Under the pieces are notes generated by a model. That model ran no database searches, had not been told where the DNA came from, and saw only the letters and a list, made by a program, of their open reading frames with translations. The translations under genes and the position numbers were made by a program. DNA of 64,000 nucleotides. It comes from Lingula anatina (lineage: Eukaryota > Brachiopoda > Lingulata > Lingulida > Lingulidae). Below, piece after piece: positions 12,806 through 26,400 of this stretch. How positions within the stretch are numbered: the stretch's first letter is position 1; every line of letters starts with the position of its first letter. The stretch covers positions 359,341 through 423,340 of the forward strand of contig NW_019774925.1 of NCBI RefSeq assembly GCF_001039355.2. The letters are read 5' to 3'.

Positions 12806-14182
12806 CAAAGAAGTGACATAAGACCACTTACATCTGGGACTTATCTGGTAGATAATTCTTGTTAATAGCGGATATAAGGTGTGTGGTAGTATAACGGCTA
12901 ATCTGAGGTCCCATCACATCACATATAGACTGCTAAATAACAAATATAGTATGGTTAATTGGTAATCCATTTTTGTTTGGAGTGGGGTTTTCAAGAGAAA
13001 TATATGAAAACAGTCTGTCAGGGTGAACAGACAAATCAGCCAGCAGATAAATCAAAATAAATTAATGTCTATCTGTAATAAATGAAGCTCTTTTAAGAAA
13101 ATTATGTTAAATTGCATTACATTACATCTGTGAATATCTTCTATTTGAACAAGAAAACCTGCTTTAACCCTAAGCTATTTTAGCATGAATAAGGGTTCAA
13201 AATATGAATATGCCAGGGTAAATCTCGGAATACATTAACACAAATTTAATTGCTTTGAGTCATCATCTGTTTGGTATTATATAAATGTTAAAGTACACGC
13301 TTCTTGTTTTCAATTAGTGCAAGTAATCTGTACATATCTTAAAAAGAAATGTAATATATTAGTAAGAAATAAATGTTTCTATTTGAATTCAAGGGAGATC
13401 TATTATGTGCAATAAGTTTGCTGTGTTATGTTTTATGGTAGCTTTGTCAAGCAGTGAGATCTAAAATCCTTTATGAATTCACATGAAAACCACCCTACCC
13501 TGCAAATCTAACAGATATGGTGGGCATTAGGAACTGTTGCAAGAACTTGGATATTTTCTTCAATGTCCAGACAGCTATTGATTTATAGATATAATAAATA
13601 TGTGAATTCTTACAGTCCATTATCTAATTTTTTGGTTAAATTATACATTTCAAAAAGCATGTCAGATTTTGTTTTGTTTTTACATGTAAACTTTTCAAAA
13701 CATTAATTTGTGTCACTTTTGGATAAACTCTTTCCTAATTGTAATCACTGCTCTATTACCAAACAGTTATGAATGAATAAATACCTGTATTGTGGATTAT
13801 TGGTCTAGTATGTAAATACTGTAAGTGGACAAATTGGTGCCTGGATTAAAAGTTTCTTTTCATCTTACTTAATGGGTCAACATTTAAGCATTAATTTATG
13901 AATGAATAAGTATTCCTCTGGTCTTGTTAAATGTGATATATTTTAGAAATGCATAAAAGATTTGCACTCAGGAAAAAAATCAACAAACCTTCAACTTAAA
14001 CTCTCAAAAATGTCTGACTCTGTACAAATCTAAAGATGATTTCCTCCAAACAAAAGAAAGAGGGACCCTAATTGTTATTGTATGTGTGCATTCCTGTACA
14101 TTTTAAGACTCACAGGATTAAAAAAAATTGTCATTTGATTTAAGCTGACTGAACTTTAACAGATATTTTTAGTTTTTTTTTT

Positions 14183-14324
<142 letters not shown>

Positions 14325-14325
14325 N
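14325..14325. other. Assembly gap (single n), right TIMM50 duplication boundary
   Basis: The left side ends in (TG)n. The right side restarts with TGCAGTTCACTTGAAAAAC, identical to sequence following poly(T) at 7508. A contig join is likely. Confidence 0.85.
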
Positions 14326-14467
14326 TGCAGTTCACTTGAAAAACAAAAGACTTGGGCATATTAACAAAATATCTAGTTTTTCACTAATAATCAGCAGGTG
14401 TATGTATGATTCAATTATTGAAGGAAATTAATCTCATAATCCTTTTCTTTCATTTGTGTATACTTAC

Positions 14468-17434
14468 AATGACTAAACTCATCTTCAATCTAAAAAATAA
14501 AACAAAAACATTCTTTAGTAAGATGAACTAGAGGATCAGAGAGGCAATACTGCCTCCAGGTATTGTACCACCAGCTGGAGTAAGCGCATTTGTATGGCAA
14601 ACAAAAAAAGGGACACCACCTCCAGTGTTGTGCTTGACAAGTTCCACAAAATGTAGTAAACAACAGTTCTCAATTTTTCGTCGAAAACTACAATTTGTAA
14701 CTGAATCATGGAGATAAGTTAAAGGTAAAATCCAAATTTGAAAAGTGCAGTTCATGGCCAAATGTAGGTCAAGGTCAAATTCAAGGTCACAGAAAGACTC
14801 AATATATGAATTCAGCAGTATCTATGGGCATATCTGTGCCAGTTTTGGAGATATAAGGGACAGACAATTTGCAAAGTTCAGTTCATGGCGAAAAGTAGGC
14901 CAATGTTCAATTCCAAGGTCACATATTGCCAGTATGTGACTTCCTGTTCAAGTTCAATAGCAACTATGAGCGTATCTCTGGCAGTTTTGGAGATACCACA
15001 ATTCCAGAATTAGAGAGAATTTTCAGTTTCAGCATCTAATGGCTGCTTCTCCCATGAAAATGCACAGAATTACCCCAAACTCACGAAGATGAAAGATGAC
15101 CCTAAGGGTAACAGGTGGATTGAGTTGAGATTATATGGGACCTAAATCCAAAAGATGGATACGCAAACTCTAGGATGAGAAGCGATAACGGTTACATGAC
15201 GGCAGAGACGGATCAAGACTAAAACCATGTGTACTACCAGCACCTACGCTGGTGGTACAATAATATATATATATATATGTGTTAAAACTGACAAAAAATA
15301 ATTCAAATGGTTCCATTGTTTATTCCCCATGATCATTTCCTCCTAAGGGTTCCTCAGGGGCTACAATCACTGACAGAAATTGATTTTAATCAGGGTATAA
15401 ACAATGGAGGATGAAGTTTGAATTAGTTTTCTTGTTTTATTATCAGCTCCTAAGCATACACTGGACTTTTGCAACATTACTAGAAGACATTGACTTTGCC
15501 AATGACATTAGCCTCCTTAATCACATAGGACAACATGTGCAGGAGAAAACTGAAAAGCTATGAGATGAATGTAGTGGGATTGGAGTGTGTGAGGGCGTGC
15601 ATGTATGCTTGGGTGGCAGACATGCTAAAAACTTTTCAGAACTGCCAGGCATTCGGACTGGTAGTGGTGAAAATTTTGCTGGACTAAAAATGACTTTTGC
15701 CAGGACCAAAAATTTCCATTAAATATGGAGACATTTCATTTGCATAGCATTACACAGAAGTAATACTATCAATAATTTGGACATGTTGTATATTTTAAAA
15801 AGAAAAACAGACACTTATGCAGCACTGCTTTAATGTTGTTCTCATTTCACAAGTTCTAGGGTTCATACAGGCCTTTAAGAGAGCCTGAATTTGCTTCTTC
15901 CTTTGAAAGTCCTTGAATTTCACTCTTTGTCCTTTAATTCAATAGTACAGCGTGTATGGCTAAACTTTTTAGGACTTGCCATCTTGGCAAGTGTCTTACT
16001 GCTGGCTCTCACAAATGCCTTTCTGCTATCGCCACTATTTCAGGTGCCATAAACACATGTATTATAGTATGTTTTAATGAAATATAGATCAGTGTCATAA
16101 AAATTGAGGTTAATTATAACTCTTATCATGCTCAATTTCTCAAAAACTTGAGTCATTTCAATTTGAAATAAATTTTCTAAAAAATTAAATGAAAAAAAAA
16201 AAAACTCAGCAATATTTGCTGTTGATCAATTTTTCCTTTGCAAATTTTGATGTGGGTCTTATATAATTTTATTTTTGAAGTACATCAAACAATGACTGTG
16301 AATTCAAAATGGTGGCTCTTAAAACTCTTGTTGGTCCTTTGGACCAACTGAGTACAATTTTTACCGATCCAGAGAAATTTTGCAGGTCATGACCTATTGG
16401 ACCGACAGTTTCAGCATGTCTCATGTTTGTTTATTTGTTTTCCATACTTACAGGCTGTCCATCTTGATCCTTTCCTGGTTGTCCTGAAATGATATCAAAA
16501 ACATGAAACATTCATTAAACAAGAAAGGATACATATGCCATAGATCCCTCTACTCCTATATATTAATTCAGATCATCATATTCATCACTCTTAACTTGGA
16601 CAAATAAAACATTTTATTCATCCAAATGCCAGAGTTGTTCTCATCAACGAGAACCTAAAAATGGCAAAAAATTCTCAAACCAACATATCAACCTCATCTG
16701 CCCACAGCTAGCATGCTGAAAACAACCTCAGTATAAAAGAGATGACAAGCCAAAGCAGAGAATAGGAGAATTTGAATAGATTCAAATGATCTCAGTTCTG
16801 TGTGTACTGAAATAAGACAAATAAAATACAGACAGACAAAAGTATCAGAGAAACTTGTGAAAATACAGGACAGACATTTCAAGTCATAATCAAAATGCAG
16901 GATCATCTCATGTAATCTAGACATTTTGCAAGCACAGATCTGTACAAAAGTGACAGGGACATGGAAGGCCTTTCTAATATTGTAATATTCACACATAAAT
17001 AAGTAATTTAAGTATAAGTAACGTAACTTACCGAGCCACCAAACACCAACCACACCAAAACCACAAATAAATACAAGATTTAACGCAATAAACATGTTTT
17101 TTTTCTTCTCATCCTTTTTCTCTTTATGTTCACTGTTTTCCTGTCCTTTAAAATCCTGTTTATCTTCATTATTATCAATATCTACTTTTGTTTTCAAAAG
17201 GTCCCCAGTTAGTTGCCCACTCAGTTTCAATCCTTGTCCGTCTGGCTCCTTCGGCCCGTTTGAATAAAATCGCATATCACGATTACGGCGACAGAATTCA
17301 CAACTCAATCGCCACCTAATCGAGTTATTTGTAGAAATATGAAATAAGCGCCCATTCTGATGCGGCTGAGATATGTGCAGCATAGATAATTTCTGTACAT
17401 TTCGTATCAAACACATGCTTCTGGAGGCTGCCAT
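14468..17434 (-). pseudogene. TIMM50: Partial TIMM50 copy, exons 1-3 (probable haplotype overlap)
   Basis: Exon 1 (17434-17032), exon 2 (16483-16452) and microexon 3 (14489-14468) of TIMM50 are repeated with identical exon lengths and splice sites. The copy then ends at the 'n' at 14325, with no exons 4-10. The start [16 protein letters not shown] is the same. Five residue differences from the complete copy are visible in exon 1 (V/M, K/R, G/E, A/K, C/V; the last two need two base changes each). Similarity continues upstream through the 5' flank to about 20985, so this is a copy of a whole region rather than a processed gene. Together with SOS further right it probably represents the second haplotype. 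Confidence 0.75.
14561..15262. mobile_element. Copy of the TATTGTACCACCAGC element in the duplicated TIMM50 intron
   Basis: Same ends and interior as the element at 7742, slightly longer because a short segment (GGCAGTTTTGG) lost in the other copy is present. Confidence 0.55.
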
Positions 17435-17836
17435 CTTGCTTGATTGCGGTAGATGAGAAAGATGGGTGTGACTCCGAAATTTTCTTAATGTATTACGTCA
17501 CGAACAACCTGCTTGCACTTTAAAGTTATACTTTGCTATTTAAAAAAATGTTGTTCGAAAAATTGATGGCCTAAATACTACACGAAAGAGGATTTAAAGT
17601 AGTCTCTGACGCTTTTCCTATTTTCCTAGAAGTAAGTTTCGACTTATCCATTCATTCAAAATGTTGTAAACGTTTTTCTAAACAATTTTCATCCACTGTA
17701 CCATGTCTCTACTATGAAAGCATTATTATATTATGTACCATGTCTAGATTATCAAATGACAGTTTAGGTAATTTAATTATCCTAAACATAGCAGAAACAA
17801 TAAAATGATTTGCTTGATTTAGATATGAAATTTTTC

Positions 17837-17867
<31 letters not shown>

Positions 17868-18646
17868 AGTTCTTCCCAACCCTTCTATTCGGTGTTCTCT
17901 TTTGGAGAGGGCTAGGACAGCACTTTTTTATTTTAAAGAAAATAAGATAGATAAATAGGAAAAAGACGAGAATGTTCACGCTGCACATGGTGAGACGCAT
18001 CAGTCATTTATCAAGGCGTTTCATTGCATCCATGTATTTATTTATTTAAAATAACTCATTTATTTTATTTCTATTTTGTCTATCCATTCACTTTATTTTA
18101 TTTCCATTTTTCACCTTTTTTTTTTATTTCTCTATTGTCTATTTTTTGGTTACATGGATTCGTTGTCTTCGAACCAGCATTTGTCTATTAAAATCTCGAT
18201 GCGTGACAAAAAATAAAATGTACGTGTCATTAGGCACATTATCCTAACTTACATAACTGTAACGTTTCTCTTTCTTATTCCAATATTTTTAATAGTAGAA
18301 CTAATTTTTCATTTAAAAAAAAATGCATTTGTTTATTTGATATCTTTTCGTGAAACATGCAGATAAATCTTACGCCAGTTGCAGCACGCACGAGTGCACA
18401 CACGTTAGTTGGCTTGAGTGTGGAGTGGGACTGTCTTGCGTTAAGTACGCAAGCGCAGTCATATTAAGAGAACATCCGGTAAAGACCAGCGATCCAATGC
18501 GGAAGTTTTTATACAATTACTGCATTTACTAGTTTTGGTGTTGATCAGCTTGAAGGGTTTGACATCTTTCTAAAGCCGTAGCTTCCATTGATCGTCACTG
18601 GCCTCACTACTAGCGTACAGAGTAAAGAGATGATAACTGTGCTTAC

Positions 18647-18762
18647 CTGAAGAATCGTTGAGTTTACTCAACATGGCTGCTTGTATTGCAGCTGATTCTG
18701 CTGTTTTTGTTGATTTTGTTTCGCGGAATTATGTCGAGTGAAGATCGCAGACTAACTTCAAG
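18647..18762 (+). promoter_or_regulatory. Candidate divergent first-exon/promoter core between TIMM50 and SOS
   Basis: On the plus strand an exon could end at 18762 with AAG|GTAAGA. On the minus strand one could end at 18647 with CAG|GTAAGC. SOS needs an upstream exon because its first coding exon begins with an acceptor at 23451-23452. The only ATGs in the plus exon do not stay in frame with SOS, so it would be 5' UTR. The duplicate is at 11842-11957. Confidence 0.35.
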
Positions 18763-19359
18763 GTAAGATATTACAACTTAGGCATATACGTTTAAGTATG
18801 TAGCTTAAAAGACTATGTAGAGAGGCAGAGGCTTGTCAAAATTGATGTCCTCGTGTAATAACAAGAAAAAAAAGCGTTTAATATAAGCTGTCTAACTAAT
18901 CTATTTTGTTTTGCGTATTACCCAATTCAATTTTAACATATGTGATGTGCATGTTGTAACAAATTTTCTATATAGTAACAGATATACACTCTATAACATT
19001 TGGTATGTGTTTTGTCAAAGGTGCCAGCACAGCCTTCTTTACAGCTTTACACCATTCTGTGCCATAAACTTTTCAGCTTATTGGCCAATCATTCTTAAAG
19101 TCTACTGGCCTGAATCAGGATGGACTAGTCTGAATAAAAATCTTAATAATACTGGACATTTTCTCCTATTGCATAAAAATTTGTATTAACAAGAAAAAAT
19201 TAGATTGCTTCCTCTTGTTTCCAGTATAATCACCAGTTTTTCTGTATTCCACTCAATTCGTAGAGGAGGTCTTTTAATATAATAATCAAATTTTATTCAG
19301 CGAGTTGGATCTACAAAGAATGATAAATTCATTGGGAATGAGCCTATAGAGAGTTGTTA

Positions 19360-19611
19360 GGCTAGCTTATTCCTGTTGACACCATCTGTCTACGTAGATC
19401 GATCCAACTCTGAAGAGACTCTCACTGACTACTGTCAGCTTAACTAAATGTCATGCTTCTTATTGTTTCCAATGTAATTGTATAATCACCAACTTTTCTG
19501 TATTCTACTGAATGCCAGGAGTGCCATTCAGTTAAGCTGACTGCACTCAGTGAGAGTCCCCGCAGTGTTGGATCTATCTATGTAGACTGATAGTGTCTAT
19601 GGGATTGAGCC
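19360..19611. mobile_element. Foldback element, copy B (duplicated region)
   Basis: Counterpart of the element at 12554 in the second copy of the duplicated block, with the same arms and loop. Confidence 0.65.
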
Positions 19612-20987
19612 CAAAGAAGTGACATAAGACCACTTACATCTGGGACTTATCTGGTAGATAATTCTTGTTAATAGCAGATATAAGGTGTGTGGTAGTATAA
19701 CGGCTAATCTGAGGTCCCATCACATCACATATAGACTGCTAAATAACAAATATAGTATGGTTAATTGGTAATCCATTTTTGTTTGGAGTGGGGTTTTCAA
19801 GAGAAATATATGAAAATAGTCTGTTAGGGTGAACAGACAAATCAGCCAGCAGATAAATTGAAATAAATTAATGTCTATCTGTAATAAATGAAGCTCTTTT
19901 AAGAAAATTATGTTAAATTGCATTACATTACATCTGAGAATATCCTCTATTTGAACAAGAAAACCTGCTTTAACCCTAAGCTATTTTAGCATGAATAAGG
20001 GTTCAAAATATGAATATGCCAGGGTAAATCTCGGAATACATTAACACAAATTTAATTGCTTTGAGTCATCATCTGCTTGGTATTATATGAATGTTAAAGT
20101 ACACGCTTCTTGTTTTCAATTAGTGCAAGTAATCTGCACATATCTTAAAAAGAAATGTAATATTAGTAAGAAGTAAATGTTTCTATTTGAATTCAAGGGA
20201 GATCTATTATGTGCAATAAGTTTGCTGTGTTATGTTTTATGGTAGCTTTGTCAAGCAGTGAGATTCTAAAATCCTTTACGAATTCACATGAAAACCACCC
20301 TACCCTGCAAATCTAACAGATATGGTGGGCATTAGGAACTGTTGCAAGAACTTGGATATTTTATTCAATGTCCAGACAGCTATTGATTTATAGATATAAT
20401 AAATATGTGAATTCTTACAGTCTATTATCTTATTTTTTGGTTAGATTATAAATTTCAAAAAGCATGTCAGATTTTGTTTTGTTTTTACATATAAACTTTT
20501 CAAAACATTAATTTTTGTCACTTTTGGATAAACTCCTTCTTAATTGTAATCACTGCTCTATTACCAAACAGTTATGAATGAATAAATACCTGTATTTTGG
20601 ATTATTGGTCTAGTATGTAAATACTGTAAGTGGACAAATTGGTGCCTGGATTAAAAGTTTCTTTTCATCTTACTTAATGGGTCAACATTTAAGCATTAAT
20701 TTATGAATGAACAAGTATTCCTCTGGTCTTGTTAAATGTGATATATTTTAGAAATGCATAAAAGATTTGCACTCAGGAAAAAAATCAACATACCTTCAAC
20801 TTAAACTCTCAAAAATGTCTGACTCTGTACAAATCTAAAGATGATTTCCTCCAAACAAAAGAAAGAGGGACCCTAATTGTTATTGTATGTGTGCATTCAT
20901 GTACATTTTAAGACTCACAGGATTAAAAAAAAATTGTCATTTGATTAAAGCTAACTGAACTTTAACAGATATTTTTTGGTTTTTTTG

Positions 20988-20991
<4 letters not shown>

Positions 20992-21076
<85 letters not shown>
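20992..21076. repeat. (TG)n microsatellite, uninterrupted copy
   Basis: Homologous position to 14187-14324, followed by unique sequence. Confidence 0.9.
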
Positions 21077-21078
<2 letters not shown>

Positions 21079-23452
21079 AAATGGTGGTCCTGGAGCAGGT
21101 GTGTCTAGAACTAGGTCAAAGACATCCAGGGTATCCCTCTGTTTCATCTTGTGTAATAAATATATATTGCATCACACATAATAATCAAGGTTAAGCAGTA
21201 TTTATATATGCTCTGGGTTTCTTGGTTAGTCATTATCCAGGGCCCTTTTTCAGCAATTGGTAAAACAATTCCAAACTAATCATAACATATCATGTCGGTA
21301 GTTAATAAAAAGAAACACAATAGAAAAGGATGGAATACCCTTCATCTCAGAGAGCAGACCAATGCACTCTCTGGCCTTATGGACATTCTTTTATGCCTTT
21401 TGCTTATGGACACTTAGGCTCCATTCAGAATAGATGATCCAAGTACTAACTGATCCGCTGACTGAATATGGTCGATCGCACTTCGAAAGAGATGCTGCTG
21501 ATTCTCAATGGTCTCCCCGCCTCCACACGCTAGTGCTTCAGAGGTCTAGCAATTATAGCTCATAGCCAAGATTTAATCCGTTTAATGGCACATGTAGAAG
21601 CGAGGAGACCATCAAGAAGCAGCGGCATCTCTTTTGAAGTGTGGTCGGCCATATTTAGTCAGCAGTTGGTTAGTACTCGGATCATTTATTCGGAATGGGC
21701 CTTACAGCAGGTTTAGATGGAAGAATCCAGGCCATGGCTCAGACAAGGTGCTTTGAACAGAAAGCCTTTTGACACCATCTTTTTGCAGAGACCTCATCTC
21801 CAATGAGGAGGTACAAAAATTGACAAATTTATATAGGGCCTTATAAAGCCCTACTGGCTGTAGCAAGATGAGGTGGTACAGGCACGCTACAATGTCTTTA
21901 GGGCTTACCAGGACAGTCCTTTGGGTTTGGTATGAATAGCAAGGAAGAGAAGTTGACAGAAAAAAAAGATGGGAAAACAACATTCCGGAGTGGACAGCCA
22001 TGAAGCTGTGTGCAGCCATTAGGCAGCTGAGAGAAGAGAGGGATGGAAGAAGCAGGTCATCTGTGGTGGCCCCAGCAGTCCAACAGACAATGGAGTGGAT
22101 CCACATCCTAGTTAATAAGAACATATATATAGAAATTGTCCACTATCATGTTTGAACAATTAGTATCTATGTATGATGGGAATTTTGAGACACTGATATG
22201 ATATGATAAGATTCAGTTGTACAAAACACTTCTTTTCTTCATTAGTCATTTTTTCTTCCATAGTCCCTGGATTCAAAGAAAATTATAATTTTTTCTCTGT
22301 TTAAGAATCAAGAGTCAAATACAAAAAAAAAATCATGGCAAAATATATGGTCTGAGAATGAGTTTAATTTGCTGACATCTGTAGATGACCGTGCTTCCTT
22401 ATCTTCTGAAATGACTGACATTGCAACAGATTATATTATTGAGAGTAATCAATTTATGATGGTTGTCTATTAATTGATGAGTAGTCTAGATAATGTACCA
22501 CAGCTATATCTGGGTACATCTTACCTTAGCAATTTTAGCCAAAAGGTAAACATTTTCATTTTTGGCCAAGGGAAGACAAAATATTTTGCTATTTTAAGCC
22601 AAGTTTAACATTGAATTAGTTCTAAAATTTAATTGAATCGAAAGAAATTTTAACCTTGAGTGAGCCAAGTAAAGTATAGAATGGCGTGTTCAGACAGAAT
22701 GACCTGGATCAGTTTAGGTCATAAAACACCACCAGACAGACAATTCTGAACGTGCAAATAATTTTCTAGTTCAGACCCAGTGGAATCTCTTTTATCCCCT
22801 CAACATACAGCAGCACTCTGCTTGATTAAGTATTATAACGTCTGCTTAATTAGTAGTCAATTAGGAGCTGCTGCTGGCTTTTACTTCTTTTAATTATTAA
22901 ATTGCTGGCAAAGTACTCTTGTCCCCATCTTTAAATTCACCTTATGTGAACAGACTCTCTTTTTCCTTCTTGCACCTAGGGAATGCATTGTTAGTAAACA
23001 TAAATCTTTCCAGACTTAAAGAATGAAGTAAAGCACAAATTCTTGGCATCAGCGCTGTGGATTCCTTACTTTTACGGTGGCACATTCCATAGAAAATGTT
23101 TATTTTTATACCATAAACCTGGTCTATGTAAATCACCTTCTTAAAATACCTAGTTGCACATTCTTTCCTAAAATTTCTCTAAAGAATGTTTCAAGTCCTC
23201 AGTGTACACTACCTCACCATGTTTTGAGAACATAAAGTAGTTATAGATATTTTTGTGCTTGGTTTCTTTTTTTAGAAAAAAAAATTCTGTCAGGAAGGGG
23301 ACTATTTGTGCATATTTTATTAAAATAATGATGCACACCTAGATGAAATAGGGCTTTAGCTTTTCACCATCTGGTGGCAGTGGTGTCATTTATTGATACA
23401 TGGTATTTGCTATTAGTGATCACTCACTTTTTCTTTTTCTGAATCTTTTCAG
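21077..23452. other. SOS upstream region
   Basis: Holds one foldback element (21418-21703) and, after it, a frame on the minus strand (21702-22124) that I do not believe is a gene. Otherwise nothing recognised. Confidence 0.5.
21418..21703. mobile_element. Foldback element with arms of about 105 bp
   Basis: Left arm 21418-21525 (GGCTCCATTC..., GATGATCCAAGTACTAACTG, AAAGAGATGCTGCTG, ATGGTCTCC) is matched in reverse complement by 21600-21703. The loop is about 75 nt. The ends GGCYCCATTC resemble those at 12554 and 47600. Confidence 0.7.
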
Positions 23453-26400
23453 TTGTCAACTTCAGAATGAGTATACTGTCTCCTATAGCTGTTAGTGGTA
23501 GTGAGCAGAGTATCTATAACTTTGAATCAGAGGATAATTCTGCAAAATGGAAGAGCCTTTTGGTGGCAGCACTACAGAAGGTAAAACAATATCCTTGTTT
23601 TTGTTTTGCTTTGTTTTTTGTTTTATCTCATTAGTATAAGAAATATGTGGATAGCTCACAGTTTGAATTCTTATTTTACTGTGAAAAGAAACCACAGTTC
23701 GAGAAAATTGACTTATGTAAGTTTCTAGGTCATAATTATCAACAGATTCTACTGTCATTATGATTTGTGTCTGTTGTTATAGATATTTAGACAAATTCAT
23801 ATGGATGAATTAGTTAATGTGGATAAGATCTTGTTGCTGACAGCCTTCAAACATTCAAAATTTTCAGATAGTCACACTCATATACCTTAAATGTATTATA
23901 TTAATTGAGAAACTGATTTGTTTCTTGTCTTTTGTTAGGTGCAGCATCAAGTGCACCCTTCTCTAAGCTGCCGAGAGGATGCTTTGGAATATATCGAAAC
24001 ATTGATTTTCCAACTCCTTGGCATGCTCTGTTCCTGCCAGCCGCATAACGTACAAGAAGTGGAGGATCGTGTGCAGAAGACGTTCCCTCATCCAATTGAT
24101 AAATGGGCCGTCAGCGATGCACAAAATGCGCTGGAAAAGGGGAAGAAGAAGTCCCCGTTGGTTTTACCTGTCGATAAAATTCACCCGTTGCTTATCAGGG
24201 TAAGGAAGTGAGACAGCTTGAATGTTGCTAAGTTTTTCAGATATTTATAACATTGTTTTAAAGACAGGTGTAGCAGTTTTCAAGGCCTGTCATACATGCT
24301 TTGCTGGCCATGTTTGCAGCATTACAACTGAGAACAAAAATAAGGTGGCTGTATCAAGCATGGCAAGAGAGTTAGTGAAGAAAGATAGTTTAGTGTGAAA
24401 AAGTTGCCATAAAAATAGTTGGATTGTGTTGTAAAGGATAGTACAAGATAAAACCCCTACAAGTGTTTGAATGTACTAGTAGTTTTTTCTATAGCAGGAA
24501 GTGAGCAGGTGCCATATTAAAAGTTTGTCTAAGAAAATCTTATGCATCTGAAAATTAACTTTGGATCAAAAATTAGGGGAAAAAAGGCTAAACACAAAAT
24601 AAACTTCATAGCACCATATGAATTTAAGAAGCATGGTATTTAATTAGTGCCTTTGGAAAATTGATCACCCCCTCAATGCCTAAAATTCACTATTAGCTGC
24701 AGAGACCTGTCATATGCTCTACTACATATGTGGTATATCACTATAAGCTACCAGGGAAAAATGATCTTGACCTGGGGGGAGACCTGCTCACGTAAAACTG
24801 ATGAATGGTTTTCTGATATCTTTTTGAAGGGGAAAATTCTGTGTAAAAATCCAAATATGTGAAAGTGTCTGAGGCCTTAATGTCTGGAGCAAATTTTTTG
24901 TTGAAGTATGTTTTCATCCAACATTGAAATAACTTTGCAAAAGAATCTCTTTTATTCATTATTTAAGAATTTTAATGATTATAAAAAAAAGAATATGTTT
25001 AAAAAATGTCTGAAATGATTTTGCTGATTGAACACCTTCCATACCCCCCCAATAATTGTCCCTCCTTCTGCCGATATATTTCTCAGTAATTTTACATTGC
25101 TAGAAAAAATAATAGCAACACTAAACTTTAACCAGGTGGACCCTCTGTAAGGTATCTATGCACCCATAGAATAGATGATGCCGAAGTATTGTTGGAACTC
25201 TGGATTTACCGGAGTTTCTTTCATTTAGTTTTATTCTCAGTTTTCTCTGTCTACTGCCACCACATTATCACCAAATATAGTTTGATACATGAACACACTG
25301 TAACCGCATCCTGCTTTTCTGAGTCTTCTTGGTTTCCAGCTAGTATTTCTTGTTTTAAAGGTCATTCAAAGCATTTCATTCTGTTCGATTCATTTTTAAC
25401 GGCCACAATCCCTTTTTTTAATCTTTGATATTTATACAGGATTTTGAAATTATATCTTGCTTTCATTATTCCTTTTTAAATCAAACAAAAATTGGCTTGG
25501 TATGTTTCAATTTGAATAATGATTCAACTTGATTTGGATTAATGAGGTTACAAAATGGTCTGGTAACAAAATTTAAAAAATCATTAATCCTATGCTTTTT
25601 AACTGATTTTCATCATGGATGTCTTTTTGTATCAAATGACATATTTAAAACTTCTAAAGGCTTTTTAAAAGAGCAGGACATAAAAGTTATAACTGGTTTG
25701 ACATAACACATAACAAGCACATAAACAAATGCATAAAAGATAGGATTATTTTACTGCTTGAGGGAAAATCTTATTTATAAAGATGCTACCATAACAGGTG
25801 TGATGTACTTTTTTTTCACTTTTGACATTTAAACCAGCATCTACAGTTCCTTTTTATACAGTACACAGGTCATGGCTACATATTTGTTTTTGTACTTGTT
25901 GTGTTGAATTGGACAATCAATGAGGGAAATTCAATTTGAACCATATTAAGGGAATTTAGACGCGAGGAAATTGACTTCCTCATATATTTATTGGATGCAA
26001 AAACTGAAAAACAAATTACTCACTTGAGGATGGGAGTGTTTATGGGCAGTTTCTTTTTGTATGAACTGATTCATGGATGATGTCTTTTTTAGTTCTTTAA
26101 ATAATTTTAAGTCTACAAGTTTTCAGGCAAAAGAAAGCCAGCTAGAACAGACACACGAAAATCAAGTGCTTTATTTAATAACACAAAATAGATATAGCTT
26201 TTATAGGATTATATACTTGTTAGATGAAGCCATAATTATTTTTTTGTTTTAATCCTATACTATTAGTGATATTTAAATAGAACTTATTCTTTTTCTTAGC
26301 TTGTATTTTACTTATGTTTAACAAAGACATGTGCAATCTTAGTATAGGATTTACTCCCATATGATATTTTTGTTAAAATCATCACACAGTTACAGTTTTA

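Larger units (their letters stand above)
7505..14165. repeat. Long direct duplication, copy A (partner 14329-20985)
   Basis: From the sequence after poly(T) in TIMM50 intron 3 through exons 3, 2 and 1, the upstream region and the flank up to a poly(T)/(TG)n tract, the sequence recurs almost base for base. Differences are substitutions and small indels, plus one replaced block near 9455-9575. Introns and flanks are as similar as exons. Confidence 0.85.
14329..20985. repeat. Long direct duplication, copy B (partner 7505-14165)
   Basis: Second copy of the 6.6-kb block, ending at the same poly(T)/(TG)n position. Only this copy continues into unique sequence leading to SOS, as expected if it begins the next contig. 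Confidence 0.85.

Noticed and set aside
18350-18532. 60-codon frame repeated at 11545-11727
   Set aside because: Conserved only because the whole region is duplicated; no family resemblance or splice structure.
21702-22124. 140-codon frame on the minus strand
   Set aside because: No recognisable domain, no splice context, adjacent to a foldback element. Possibly the antisense of a decayed repeat; not supported as a gene.
23901-24095. Minus-strand frame over SOS exon 2
   Set aside because: Shadow of the conserved histone-fold exon.
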